A stretch of 64,000 bases of DNA from Mesodorylaimus sp. YZB2_4. Its lineage: Eukaryota > Nematoda > Enoplea > Dorylaimida > Dorylaimidae. Both the position numbers and the translations under genes were made by a program. The notes beneath the pieces were generated by a model. That model did not search any database and was not told where the DNA came from. It worked only from the letters and a program-made list of their open reading frames with translations. The first letter of the stretch is position 1. The number at the start of each line of letters is the position of its first letter. Positions 11,001-21,520 of the stretch are shown piece by piece. The stretch is from NCBI GenBank assembly GCA_030248295.1, contig JASANH010001725.1, positions 372,001 to 436,000 on the forward strand, given 5' to 3'.

Positions 11001-13538
11001 GATTTGTTTGCTGATTTGTAACTGATTCTTCGCTTGTCTGATTTTGAATGCAATGATAAATACTGCACTAAAAATTATCCAAGGAAAGGGAATCTGTGGC
11101 TTTTAATTTGCTGGCTACTCAGGGTGGGTTGTAGGTCATCTATAGCCAATGAAAAGCGCTCTCTTCACAAAATCCCGATCCTGTCCCGATCCCGATCCCG
11201 GTCGGGATTGAGCGAGTCCCGATCCCGATACCGAAAATAATGATCCCGAACGAACGCTACATTCCATCCCGAATCAATCAATCACGCTCGAAACTTACTT
11301 CGTCCATGAATAGCAGCAACGAATACTTGTGCTCGTCCCACAGGCTTTTCAGCATGGAGGCAGGGGGATACTTGAAGCAGCCCATTTCGACCGTAATCTC
11401 GTAATCGTTCGTGTTCAAATAATTCCAGTCTTGCATGCCACCTGTCACTGCGTACCACTGAGCCCCGTTCGTGATGCCATTGAAAAAGTAATCGCCGTCC
11501 GGTTGCCTCAGTCCGCATCGGTACCCTGTTTCCCACATTGTCGGGTGAGCCTGAAATGAAAGTGCAATAAATAAACGCTGCCAAACATCCATCTGAGCCG
11601 GCACTAAGAAAAACTATCAAACCCATCCTTTGTTTTTCCATGTCTTGTCCTGCCCCCTCTCTCGCATCCGAGCCTCATTATTAGCTTCGCACAGAAATTC
11701 AGATTGAAATGAGTCTTTGATATCTACACTTTCTACAGCTCACTATGGTTTGAGCCAACTTTCGCAAATGGGGTTACAAAATGTCGACACACCCACTCAC
11801 CCTCTGAAAACTCATACATACCTTTGCGTAAGTGAAAGCTAATTTTCTAAACAGCAATTCATCAGGACTCGGAGTCCAAACCGACTTGCCATTCTCCGTA
11901 TCGTCGAACGGGTAATTAGCTACCAACGATCCCCCGTGCAAATTGGATGATAGGACGAACGGATAGGACAAACTCCAATTCATGACTGACATCACTTCGG
12001 GTTGCATCGGGTCATGGACACACGTGTTTGGAAACCGACATGGGAAATTCCTGTTTAAGTCCACGTCTTTCGTGTTGTTCCTTCCTGTATAGCCTTGCTT
12101 GTCGCCTGAAATAGTCCAAATGTACTATTTTATCAGTAAAATCCGACACTTACAATCAAAGACATACTCTAAGGAAATTCAATGCACTTACCTGGAAATC
12201 CTTTCTCATACCCATCCGGATTCATGGACGGCAAAATATGAATTCGAGTCGTGTTTACCAGGCGCGTAATGAATTCGTTTTTGCCGTAATTATCGCACAG
12301 CACTCCGATCAGGTACAGCAAACACTCACGACCAACCACCTCGTTGCCGTGCATATTTCCTACGTACTTAAATTCCGGCTCGCCTAGACAAAGACCAAAC
12401 AGATTAGAACTTCTTAAGCTGATGAAAAAGCATGGAAAGACACATTTCTGACATCTTTGGAAAGAATTTTTGCGATTTCAAAGCAGTGAGTCCTCGCTCG
12501 AGCGGATTAGCAGTGCTTGGCGATTGTAAAATGATTCTTACTCAGAGATGATGCCTCCAAACACCAGTCAAGGCTCATACAAAAAGTGGAAAATGATTTT
12601 TCCCAGGGTTTCCTTTTCCAGACAAAAAATTAGACTATTCTTGAATTATTTTCATACTGTCACAACATTTCTATACGAATTTCAAATGAAGCACACCAGC
12701 AATGCAACAAGAAAACATGGTGGCTCTGTCGCGTTGGTTGGATAGCAGCTGGACGATTTCTTCAGCCGAGGAAGGGGGACTCGAAATTAGAAACTTCAGA
12801 ATGCAGTCTCTCAGTTTTCACTAATTGTGGCTCCACAATTTTCATAATTCTTTTTTCAGGTTTTCCAGACATCGCAGAGTTCCTGAATACACAATTATCC
12901 AGCCTTTTATGAACCCTACCACTAGACACAGGTTCAGCAGCAGTTACAGTAGGGATCAGTGAGGTACCCTCCGATGTCCCTGCCCACCCGCACTTACCAA
13001 GTTCATGTTCCATAGGATTGTCCGAGATGATCAGCACCCATAAATCTCGATTTTCCACCGACTTGCCCACGCTGTACATGTGGGTAATGGAGGGGTACTT
13101 GAGAGAATATGATTTCAGCCAGGCCACCAAATCGTTATAATGATGATGTCGGAAATCTAATTTCTCATCGTTCAATGGTCCCACCAAATCTTTGGCCGAA
13201 TCATAACCAGTGATATTCAATACTTCAATCAATTTCTCGAATCCAAAATCAGGAATGGCTGGTGGTTTGACAACAGTTTTACTTGCTCCATAATTTATCG
13301 ACCACGGCGAGACACCAAATGAATTTCCATAATCAGGTATCACATCACCATTATTGGTTTCCCCCGATAAAGTTCGACCAAATGAAGGATACGAATGGGT
13401 TTTTGACTTTGGTGACGGAGACGGCGAATTACCAAAAATAAACGAGGTTGAAAAATGTGCAAAATTGAATGAAAAGAATAAGAAAATATAAAAGCTTTGT
13501 TTTTTCGAACTCGGCAATACAAAATTATTCAGCGCCAT
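5012..13538 (-). CDS. CPD: Carboxypeptidase D-type metallocarboxypeptidase, three peptidase domains plus membrane anchor, 1393 aa
   Basis: Trims C-terminal Arg/Lys from peptides in the secretory pathway (family knowledge). Exons, 5' to 3': 12998-13538, 12192-12383, 11822-12105, 11299-11550, 8676-9457, 8018-8156, 7808-7961, 7268-7417, 6914-7187, 6600-6856, 6282-6401, 6070-6227, 5861-6013, 5588-5803, 5012-5521; frame open throughout. After an N-terminal signal-like hydrophobic stretch, peptidase domain I (about 125-423) has zinc ligands in NMHGNE and NLHGG, Arg in DLNRNF and catalytic Glu in EITVEMGC. A transthyretin-like domain follows. Domain II (about 540-790) lacks these motifs. After a second transthyretin-like domain comes domain III (about 920-1150; FGLGDAAS where HGNE would be), also without ligands. 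A third transthyretin-like domain, a transmembrane helix (about 1265-1290) and an acidic cytoplasmic tail end the protein. Human CPD is 1380 aa with the same order. Confidence 0.93.
9777..9858 (+). repeat. tRNA-like module (probably tRNA pseudogene or tRNA-derived SINE)
   Basis: Lies in carboxypeptidase D intron 4. A good T-arm and B-box (CCGGGTTCGAATCCTGG), an A-box-like TGGTCGAGTTGGTA and complementary GACTC/GAGTC ends suggest a tRNA ancestor. The anticodon stem pairs poorly, so a functional tRNA is unlikely. Confidence 0.5.
10590..11259. mobile_element. hAT-like non-autonomous DNA transposon, 670 bp
   Basis: Inserted in carboxypeptidase D intron 4. The ends are an 18-bp perfect inverted repeat, TAGCGTTCGTTCGGGATC, and the element is flanked on both sides by CATTCCAT (10582-10589 and 11260-11267), an 8-bp target-site duplication as hAT elements make. 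Subterminal regions are packed with CCCGATCCCG-type repeats. I see no intact transposase; a 159-codon minus-strand frame inside (10589-11068) shows no motif I know. The exact duplication suggests a fairly young insertion. Confidence 0.8.
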
Positions 13539-14061
13539 GATTTTGTTCGAAATATTCAAGGTACAAAATCCATTTCGGCGCTCTGAAATAGAAAACACTT
13601 GGAAAACAAGTGATTACTTGGCGAGGTGTGGGCGGGATCGTCGCTGGCGCACACGAACTGCAAGCTGCAACTCTGAGTAAAGCTAAGTTCGTGACATGTG
13701 GCAAGGCAGTATGCATGGGGACTGCGCCCACCTGAGTACTGAGCTAGGTAGAGAGGAGAAGGTGAATTCTGCTATGACATATGACACACCCAACAAGGAG
13801 ACATAGGGTACAGTTGGCTCAATGATTGATTGGATCAGTAGGTACCAGTGCCTATTGTCGGACTACACTGCGCCACACAATACATACTCATCCCCTCTCG
13901 CAATAAGTAGGGAAATATCTAATCGTAAGTCATTGATCAAATTTTGCACATACATTGGTGAGAAGTTGCATGTTTAACTCCTGTGCATTCATATCGCCCA
14001 TCTGTGCAAGGCACCCCACAATCAAAGACTACAAGAAATGCCAGCCTCAAAACTCAATTCT
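13539..14061. other. Intergenic, upstream of carboxypeptidase D
   Basis: Separates the carboxypeptidase D start from the MsrB stop, both minus strand. It should carry the carboxypeptidase D promoter. No convincing core-promoter element or coding motif is visible. Confidence 0.4.
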
Positions 14062-14748
14062 TCACTTCTTCGTGACTGCACTTGGCACAAATTCGATCGA
14101 CGCGCTGTTTACGCAATGACGTTCTCCAGTTGGTTCGGGTCCATCGTCGAAAACGTGGCCCAAATGTGAGCCACATTTTTTGCAGAAAATTTCTGTTCGA
14201 TGCATGCCGTGGGTATTGTCTGGACGTCGTCCAACATTCGACCCGTCGTCTCCACTGGCCGGCTTGCCTTGTTCGACCTTAGCACCGGCGTAGAATGCTG
14301 GCCAGCCACAATGCGAGTCGAATTTGGTTCCCGATTTGAACAAAAGAGCGCCGCAAGCAGCACAATGATAATCGCCTTTCTCCTTATTATCCAAATATTC
14401 GCCCGTGAATGCACGTTCGGTATGCGATTCGCGAAGAATAGCGTATTGCGAAGGAGTCAAAATACGAGCCCATTCTTCATCAGTCACGTCTTTCGGCGAT
14501 TTCGTGATTCCCGCTTTACGCAATGCGCCCACCAAAACAGAGTCTTGTTCATCTCGACCAGTGGCCATCGTCCGTTCGAATGCTTTGTTCAAGCCGGTTT
14601 GACCGAATCGACTCGCCGTTGCTGGACAACCAGAGTCGGGCGCTGCTGCCACGAAGAGTGACTTTTGGACACCGAAGAATGTTGTCGCGGCTGTCGTTAC
14701 GGCGAGTATCTGTGGCCACGTTCGTACTTTGACAAGAGAGCGAAGCAT
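14062..14748 (-). CDS. MSRB: Methionine-R-sulfoxide reductase B, probably mitochondrial, 228 aa
   Basis: Reduces the R epimer of methionine sulfoxide in oxidised proteins. Single exon. The SelR/MsrB fold covers about residues 85-220: [17 protein letters not shown], zinc-binding CAAC and CKKC pairs, HCGWPAFY, and the catalytic Cys in [13 protein letters not shown]. The catalytic residue is cysteine, not selenocysteine. The start at [15 protein letters not shown] gives an N-terminus rich in Arg, Ser, Thr and Ala with few acids, as in a mitochondrial targeting peptide. The frame stays open further upstream to about 14862, so a longer form cannot be excluded. The stop is at 14062-14064. It is the only intronless gene here with a clear family. 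Confidence 0.95.
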   Translation of the reverse strand: MLRSLVKVRTWPQILAVTTAATTFFGVQKSLFVAAAPDSGCPATASRFGQTGLNKAFERTMATGRDEQDSVLVGALRKAGITKSPKDVTDEEWARILTPSQYAILRESHTERAFTGEYLDNKEKGDYHCAACGALLFKSGTKFDSHCGWPAFYAGAKVEQGKPASGDDGSNVGRRPDNTHGMHRTEIFCKKCGSHLGHVFDDGPEPTGERHCVNSASIEFVPSAVTKK

Positions 14749-16121
14749 GTAAACTTCCGATTGATAAAACAGTGCACTGGCTGGTACAACCACTAATCGT
14801 AAGATACCAGTGCCCGGCCCGGGCCCAGTTGCTGGCTGATCGTTCCCGCATCTAGCAGACAAATCTGCTTATCGCAGAGCTGCTTACTTTACTTGAATAC
14901 GTGTGCGAAAATCATTCTCTTGAGTGCCGCGCGTGGAAGAAGAACGAGGGAAAAGGAGACAAACGGAAAGTCTCAGCTGTTTTGCTGCTACTTTTCCGCC
15001 GGTTTTCGACTGTCATATTGGTTCCCCTTTCCATCCAGAATTATTGCTACTGCCTTTAAACCGTTACTCAGGTCAGTTTCTAATCGATGTGGGGCTGTAT
15101 AGGTACGTTATTTGTGCAGTTGACTAGCAGAAAAATCCGTCAAAGTTTTGATGCCATATGTATGGTCTCGAATCCCTCTCATTGATATTCTTGTTTCTTA
15201 TCCCTTTTCCGTTTTTAATATGTTAGTTTCTTACCATTATAGATAGGTGCAGTTTTATGAGAAGGTACTGACTCTACGTCCATATGGACCAATACAGTCA
15301 AGCCAGTGCTAACGTTGTCGCTGAACTTTGTGCTCCTTGCTGCCCAGGTCAATGTCGAGAAAGGTTTTTTCGGGAGCATTCTCTCGAACGAGCACGTAAA
15401 CAGGTTTTCTTTGATAGGATTGACAGGCCAAGGTACATGTCTTTGTGGGCGCTATGGTGTCGGTAGTTTCCTTGTCTTAAACCGGTTCCTTTTGTCGGGT
15501 ATTGCGCCGATGAGACTTGAAAATGGAATAGAGCTAGTAGTCGATCATATATCATCTTTAGGAGTCCGAGGCGAGCGGTCTGCTCTTGTTTTAATTTTGC
15601 GAGGATAAAAGGTCGCTTGGTTCTTAGGTTGATTACTAGAACCGCATAGAAATAACCGCGCCTTTTTTGTCACCGATTTTTTTCTTTGACTGTTACTGCG
15701 ACACGGCGACAAATTGGTAGCAGAACGTGGTTTGAGCTCCTGCTGCCCGGAGGTCCATCATAGATCTCTCCATCTTCGGTGAAATGTAACCGTAGAATAG
15801 TGGGTTATCGTTAGTGTTTTGTCTGGGTCGAACCTATTTTGCACGGGGCCCTGGTCGTGCTGTCGCAGCTTCCTCTGCATTTCATCTGCAGGGTTTTAAA
15901 ATCGGTGGGCACACCAATGGCGTTTTCACTTGGAGGGCTATGGTTTTTCCAAGACTGCTTGTTTTCCTTCTTTGAATTGACAATGATGCCAACTTTATGG
16001 ACCTTTTATTTAGCCTGTCATTTCGCGGTTTTCCGAGACTCTAATCTTTATCAAGAAAAATAAGTGAATGAATGTGGTCATAAATACAGTAACCCGATTT
16101 TTCTCTGTTCCAGGCTAAACG
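14749..16121. other. Divergent intergenic region between MsrB and haspin
   Basis: About 1.4 kb between two divergent start codons; it should hold both promoters. A pyrimidine-rich run with AG (16096-16113, ending CTGTTCCAG) lies just before the haspin ATG and could be the acceptor of a 5' UTR intron. No recognised coding exon. Confidence 0.45.
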
Positions 16122-19100
16122 ATGGCGGGAGTCAAGAAAGCTCGACATGGAACGCGCCATAGTCTACTTCGTATCATCGACGACAAGCCTATCGTTGATT
16201 TTTTTCGAAATACGAATCAAGTGGTTCAATCTGCTCGAGAAGATTGTAAGAAGCATATCCGGCTGTATGGCGACCTCGAACCGAAAACTCTTGACAGGAA
16301 GCTGCAAGTCGCTATTCGTGAAACAAAAGCGAAGAAAAAAAAGAAAGCTAACAAGAAAAAACCGAAAAAGCCGCTTCCAAAGTCCCGAGCTCAGACTGCC
16401 GCTGGAATGTCCAGTACATTCATGTCTTCATCCGTGCGCGCAAAGATGGCCGAAATCAACGACATTGATGCAAACTACGAGCTGAAGATTGCTCCGACGG
16501 GACCGAAAAATTATGCCGCCGATGTCGTCAACAAAGGAAAAATGGGGCCTCTCACACCGGCCAAACGTCGAAATGATCTCGCGTCGGTCGCCAAGCCAAA
16601 CCGCCAAATCGTCAGTACGCCAGGTGTACTCGACGATGCGAAAGAAATAAATCAGCCGCCTGCCTTTATTGGTCATCGATCATATATCCAACTGCAGGTG
16701 GACGACCCAGTCGTAATGTTCGATAAAGACTATGAACTGGTGAAGGAAGTGCTCGGCAGAGAGTCACCAGATATATTTTCTAGTCCAGTGATTGACCCAG
16801 CAATTTCGTCATCGTCGTTTGTCCAAAGATCATTGGCTGATCATATGCTACATTCCCATGAATCCAAGATCGCCCCATTCAAGCTCGATCATGAGTTGCC
16901 ACTAACACCGCCATCAGTCGAAGTTATACGACTTCGTTCAGGACGAACAATTAGGCGAAAGAAATTAAACGAGCACGGGGAATTGGTGTCGATCGATAGC
17001 AAAAGTGACAATTCATCGAACAACGATTCAGCAGCAGTGAAACCAAAGAGAGAACCGAAGAAAGAAGGAAGTACGGCATCGTTGGTTGCAGATTTCAGTG
17101 CCATTGCAATCAAAGACATCGTCGAGTGCGATCCAGCGAAACACGAAGAAAATCTATGGGCTCGACCCGAAACAGGTCAGCACGAAGACATCGTTGTTGA
17201 TGGTGTAGAAGAAGGCGGTGAAAACGTTATGGACGGCGGGCCTGTGGTCGCTGGCGATGCAGGGGCTGGACCTGACGGCTCGGATCTTTCAAGTGCTTCA
17301 GCGATGCAATTGAACAACGACGTGACGCGTACATCGATTGGCGATGTCGACTTGGTATTGCCTCATGTTCAAGAAAGTGTCTTGGACGACAGCGCGCGGG
17401 ACTTATTTTTGTCGCCATTACCAGCACCTGTCAAAGCGTTCGAAGCGATGCCCAAGAAAGCAACTTTTATTCGTTCATCATTGCCTGCTGCTGGGACAGC
17501 ATCCAATGGAACGACAAAGCGGAAGACATTAGCGGCATTAGCATTACTGTCTTCAACTCCTATCAGAGAGTCGAAGGGAAATTCGGCAGGTGAAGCGAAT
17601 TCGGGCACAGGCGACGGCGTTACGGAACTCCCAACCGACGATGTACAGCAGAAATTCTATCTCCAGGTGGACAGTGAAGCTTGTTTGTTCAGTGAAACCT
17701 CCGCTTTGGAAGAATCTCCAGCGAAGAGCATGGAGAAAATGTGCGTGTGCCCAGATTCGGCCCCGTCGTCGTCTCCAGATTCAACTACTCATTCTGATAA
17801 CGAAGATGTAAAGGAAAGGCAGTTTATTTCTGAAGGACGCCAGTCTTTGGTCGGGCATGCCATTCCTGAAGCTGCTCCTGAAGAGATTGGCGCTGAAATA
17901 GAAGCTTTGGAAAACTCGGAAGATGAGGAACCTGATGTCGAGGAAGAATGTGACCACAGTGTCGAAGGTGAAGCAGAAGATGAAACTGAAGAGGAAGGAA
18001 AAGATGAGAGCGGTTCGGGCGATGAGGAAGATGTGGATGAAAAAGACGATGAAGACACCGACAGCTTTGTATCAGCTGGTAGCCGACTGTCAGTGGACAT
18101 ACAACTGCACCCGGAAAGAATAGACAAGGCATTGGCACGCCTGTCCCTTATCAATCCGAGCGCCATGACTCGTCAAAGTATCGTTTTCGACTTCGAACGA
18201 GAAGTGTACAAAGCGTGTGGACAACGAGGTCCTGTGCCATGGGAGAAGGCTTTCCCAAAAAAGTGCACCTTTTCTTTAATCTCTTGCCTATCAGCTAACA
18301 AAAGTTGGGCTTTTCTAGATTGATCGACGAATGTGTCAAGATAGGCGAAGGATGTTTTGGTGAAGTTTTTCGCAGTACGAGTGAGAAGAACGAGTCGGTT
18401 GCTTTGAAGGTCATTCCTATCGAAGGCGATTTCACTGTCAATGGGGAAGTGCAGAAACCCTTCTGCGAGATATTCCCTGAGATCTCGAGTTCTGTGTAAG
18501 TAGCTAGTCCTGATTTTAGAACTTGTTTGTCGTAACCAAGTTCTACGTTTTTAAATTTAGGGCTTTGAGCGAGCTTAGAAAGCGCAAATACAATGCGACG
18601 CCGAATTTTATCGAAGTCAAAGGGTAAAAGAGAATGTGCTGCTGCGACTGGATGCAGGCAACAAGTGTTCGTTTTTAGGATCCGCTGTGTCAGGGGGCGA
18701 TACCCGAAAACACTACTCGATGCATGGAACGAGTATGACGAGCGGAAGGAATCCGAAAATGAATCTCCTACCATATTCGGTGACGATCAGTTGTTTATCG
18801 TCTTTGTGTTCGCCGATGGCGGTTGCGATTTGGAAAATGCCAAGGTGAGAGCGAGTAGTATCCCGTGCCCGCAGTGAGTTTCGAGGGCTTGTCCTGCTTT
18901 AGTGCCTCAAGTTTCGGCTAATGCTCCGTTTTGTGGGCTGCTTGTCTTTGTAAGATGATATCTGGCCTGGCTTCTCATCGTTGAACCGTGGGCTGGTCAT
19001 TCCGAGTTCGGCGGGGGGGCGGGGCTGGTCCCAGAAACTTGATTGCGATTCTCCATCGATGCTCATACAGCTTATGCACTGCAGCGTCGACATTGCGGGG

Positions 19101-21299
19101 CTACTTTGTAAGATCAGCTTTGTCAGACAAATATACTGTACCTCTAGCAGCTGTGTGTAGTAGCTTCTGCGTGCGCAGTCGCAGACTACGCCGTTAAAAA
19201 GGGGGTGACATGCAGATTTGGTTATTTGAAGCAGCGTTTGGTGTTCAGAGATCCTAACCCACTTCTACGCTGATCTTGAAACTTGCCTTCTCTAACATCA
19301 TGCTAAGCCGGTCTTCTAGCAAGAACCGATAGCTGTACTCTGCTGAGATGTCGGGGTTTTTAGCTGAAATCGGTCAAACAAGCCGAGTCTATCGTCAAGC
19401 AGCTGACCCTGACTTTGGCAATTGCGGAAATAGAATTGCAATTCGAGCATCGAGATTTGCATATTGGCAACGTTTTAATCAAAGAAACTCTGGATACTGA
19501 AATAAGTAAGAGGATTCTGACCATCGTGGGCAACATATAATTCAACATTTTTCAGCTTACTTATTTAATGGGAAAAGGGTAGCGATCGAGAGCCATGGCG
19601 TGAATGTGTTTGTTATTGATTTTACCAATTCTCGATACAGTAAGTATGTATTAGACCATGAATGGTAATGTGCGAACGAGAGCTCCGTTATAGCCGATTC
19701 GATTACTGGGAAGCCTCTTTACACAAATCTGGCGGGTGATTCGGCTTTGTTCAAAGGCGAGGGCGACTATCAGTTCGATATTTACCGAAAAATGAGAGAG
19801 CTGAATCAGTAAGAAGTGTTATATGTGGTATATACTGTAGGTACTGGAGTGGGGTAGTACCCTAATCCTTGCTATTCCCCTGCTGTTCGTCAGTTGAGCT
19901 GCGGCGGCGAGTGGCTCAGGGTTTTTTTTTAATTTGTGGGCCGAAGCCCGTTTTTGCCTCTAGCCGGCCAGCAGTCGAACCTTCTAAGCAAGGCTGTGCG
20001 GGGACCAGCACACACAGCAGCTTCCCTCAGCGTGTCTCCACTAGGAGCACCTCCACACGAGGGCATCCTGGACTGGACACCGACTTCCTCGGACGATGGC
20101 GGGCGGCTTTGAACCCTGTCGGTGCTCGACAGCTGAGACTGTGTCCTCGTTTGGCTTCCGTCTCTCCACTCGGAGCACCTCGGCGGTACCGGGTGAGTCG
20201 CCCACGGCCTGGCGTGCAAGGTCAGCGAGGGCTTATGGTTCTTAAACTGACCTCCATCACCGGGGATCGAACCCGGGACGAGTCCAGCCTCTCGCTCCCA
20301 AGCAATACGGAGAGACGAATGCCGAACCGCTGCAACACCCCGGCCGAATGGCTCAGGGTGATAGGTTGCCAGCCTGCAATAGGGGGGTCTCAGGTTCGAA
20401 CCACAGCCCCTGATTTCTTTTGGGCGATTTAAAAAACCAGTCGGAAACCAGACAGACGTCTTTTCTATGAATCTCAGTTGAAAAGTAGATAGTAGGGACC
20501 ACTTTGTTGTGATGCTTGGCAACATCGCTGACTTCGTCTGCGAGGAGGGGGGTCTGATCTTCTTCGGGGGGGGGGGGGTCGGAGGATCGGCGACATGGCG
20601 GCCCATTTTGATTTATTTTTAAAATTTAATTTTTTAAATTTAAATTTTTACCGCGAAAAATTAAAGGTTGGTTAGGGCCTTCGAAGGCAAAACATTGGGT
20701 CTTTTTCACTATAAAAAATGAAATTTTTCTTCTGGGGGGTGGGGGTCAAAAATAGCAAAGGTACCTGCACAACCTGGCCACGCGGGACTGGAGGGCTTCG
20801 CCATGTAAAAAATTTTCCTCTGCCAAAGATAGTAGGGGGGGGGGGGGGGGAAACAGTAAAGTTACCTGCACACACTTGCCGGGCGGGACAGGGGGGTCTG
20901 AAAAATGAGAAGGGTCCCCCCTTTACAAAATTTTCCCAAAATTTTTTAGGGGGGGGTCTACACTACCTTGGATACCCAGTCAGCGATGTTGATGCTTGGG
21001 CAGCCTTGTATCCCTTGACCTGGCCAGATAGAAGTGCAGCAGCAGCAGGTGCAATCTACTGTAACCTTTCTCGTTTCAGAGACGATTGGCGCTCATTTCG
21101 TGCCAAAACAAATATATTCTGGCTAGATTATTTGCTCGATAAGTTGGTCACGGTGAAGAAATATGCTGCGAGCCGAAAAATGACCAAGAAGCAGGCCGAA
21201 CCATTCTTGGATTTGCGCGATGATATCGACGATTTTAGCAGCTGCCATGATTTGGTATGCAAGCATTCATTTTTTGAAGATTTGGAAATTTTCGACTAA
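16122..21299 (+). CDS. HASPIN: Haspin-type protein kinase, 1035 aa
   Basis: Nuclear kinase that phosphorylates histone H3 Thr3 in mitosis and so helps recruit the chromosomal passenger complex (family knowledge). Exons: 16122-18262, 18319-18495, 18561-18623, 18679-18844, 19364-19505, 19556-19639, 19694-19808, 21080-21299; open throughout. The kinase domain is C-terminal (about 715-1035): glycine loop [17 protein letters not shown] lysine, [14 protein letters not shown], catalytic [13 protein letters not shown], and DFT in place of the canonical DFG (haspins have DYT). [12 protein letters not shown] and [11 protein letters not shown] are also haspin-typical. The N-terminal 700 residues come from one large exon and are basic, then Ser/Asp/Glu-rich, with a strongly acidic run just before the kinase. 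The last intron (1.27 kb) holds repeats. The gene converges on UFD1, 221 bases downstream. Confidence 0.95.
20260..20335 (-). repeat. tRNA-like module in haspin intron 7
   Basis: Read on the minus strand it has a T-arm/B-box CCGGGTTCGATCCCCGG and an upstream tRNA-like portion. It sits head to tail with another tRNA-like module at 20341-20412 on the opposite strand. It is probably a pseudogene or SINE head. Confidence 0.45.
20341..20412 (+). repeat. tRNA-like module in haspin intron 7
   Basis: A-box-like GGCCGAATGGCTCAGGG and B-box CAGGTTCGAACC are spaced as in a tRNA. The region between pairs poorly as an anticodon arm, so it is more likely a tRNA-derived repeat than a working tRNA. A truncated copy of the A-box part (GAGTGGCTCAGGG) lies at about 19909-19921. 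Confidence 0.45.
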
Positions 21300-21520
21300 C
21301 ATATGTCCGGTACTAACAAATCCGTTCGTGTTCTGTATTGTACGTATTGTATTCAAACCTAATCGAATTTACAACGGGTTTCCAGTGTGTAAAGTCAGAT
21401 TCAATTCAGAAAAGAGGTCGGATTCGAAAGAATGCACAGCATAGGGACAATAGGAAAAGCGAGTGCTACTAATGGCATATCACCCTATTATAGACAGCAA
21501 ATGGCGTGACGGTTGATGGT

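Noticed and set aside
10589-11068. 159-codon minus-strand frame inside the hAT-like element
   Set aside because: No transposase motif; its C-terminal part is a translation of the CCGATCCCG repeats.
17789-18166. 125-codon Ser-rich minus-strand frame
   Set aside because: Antisense of the acidic GA-rich haspin region; composition explains the open frame.
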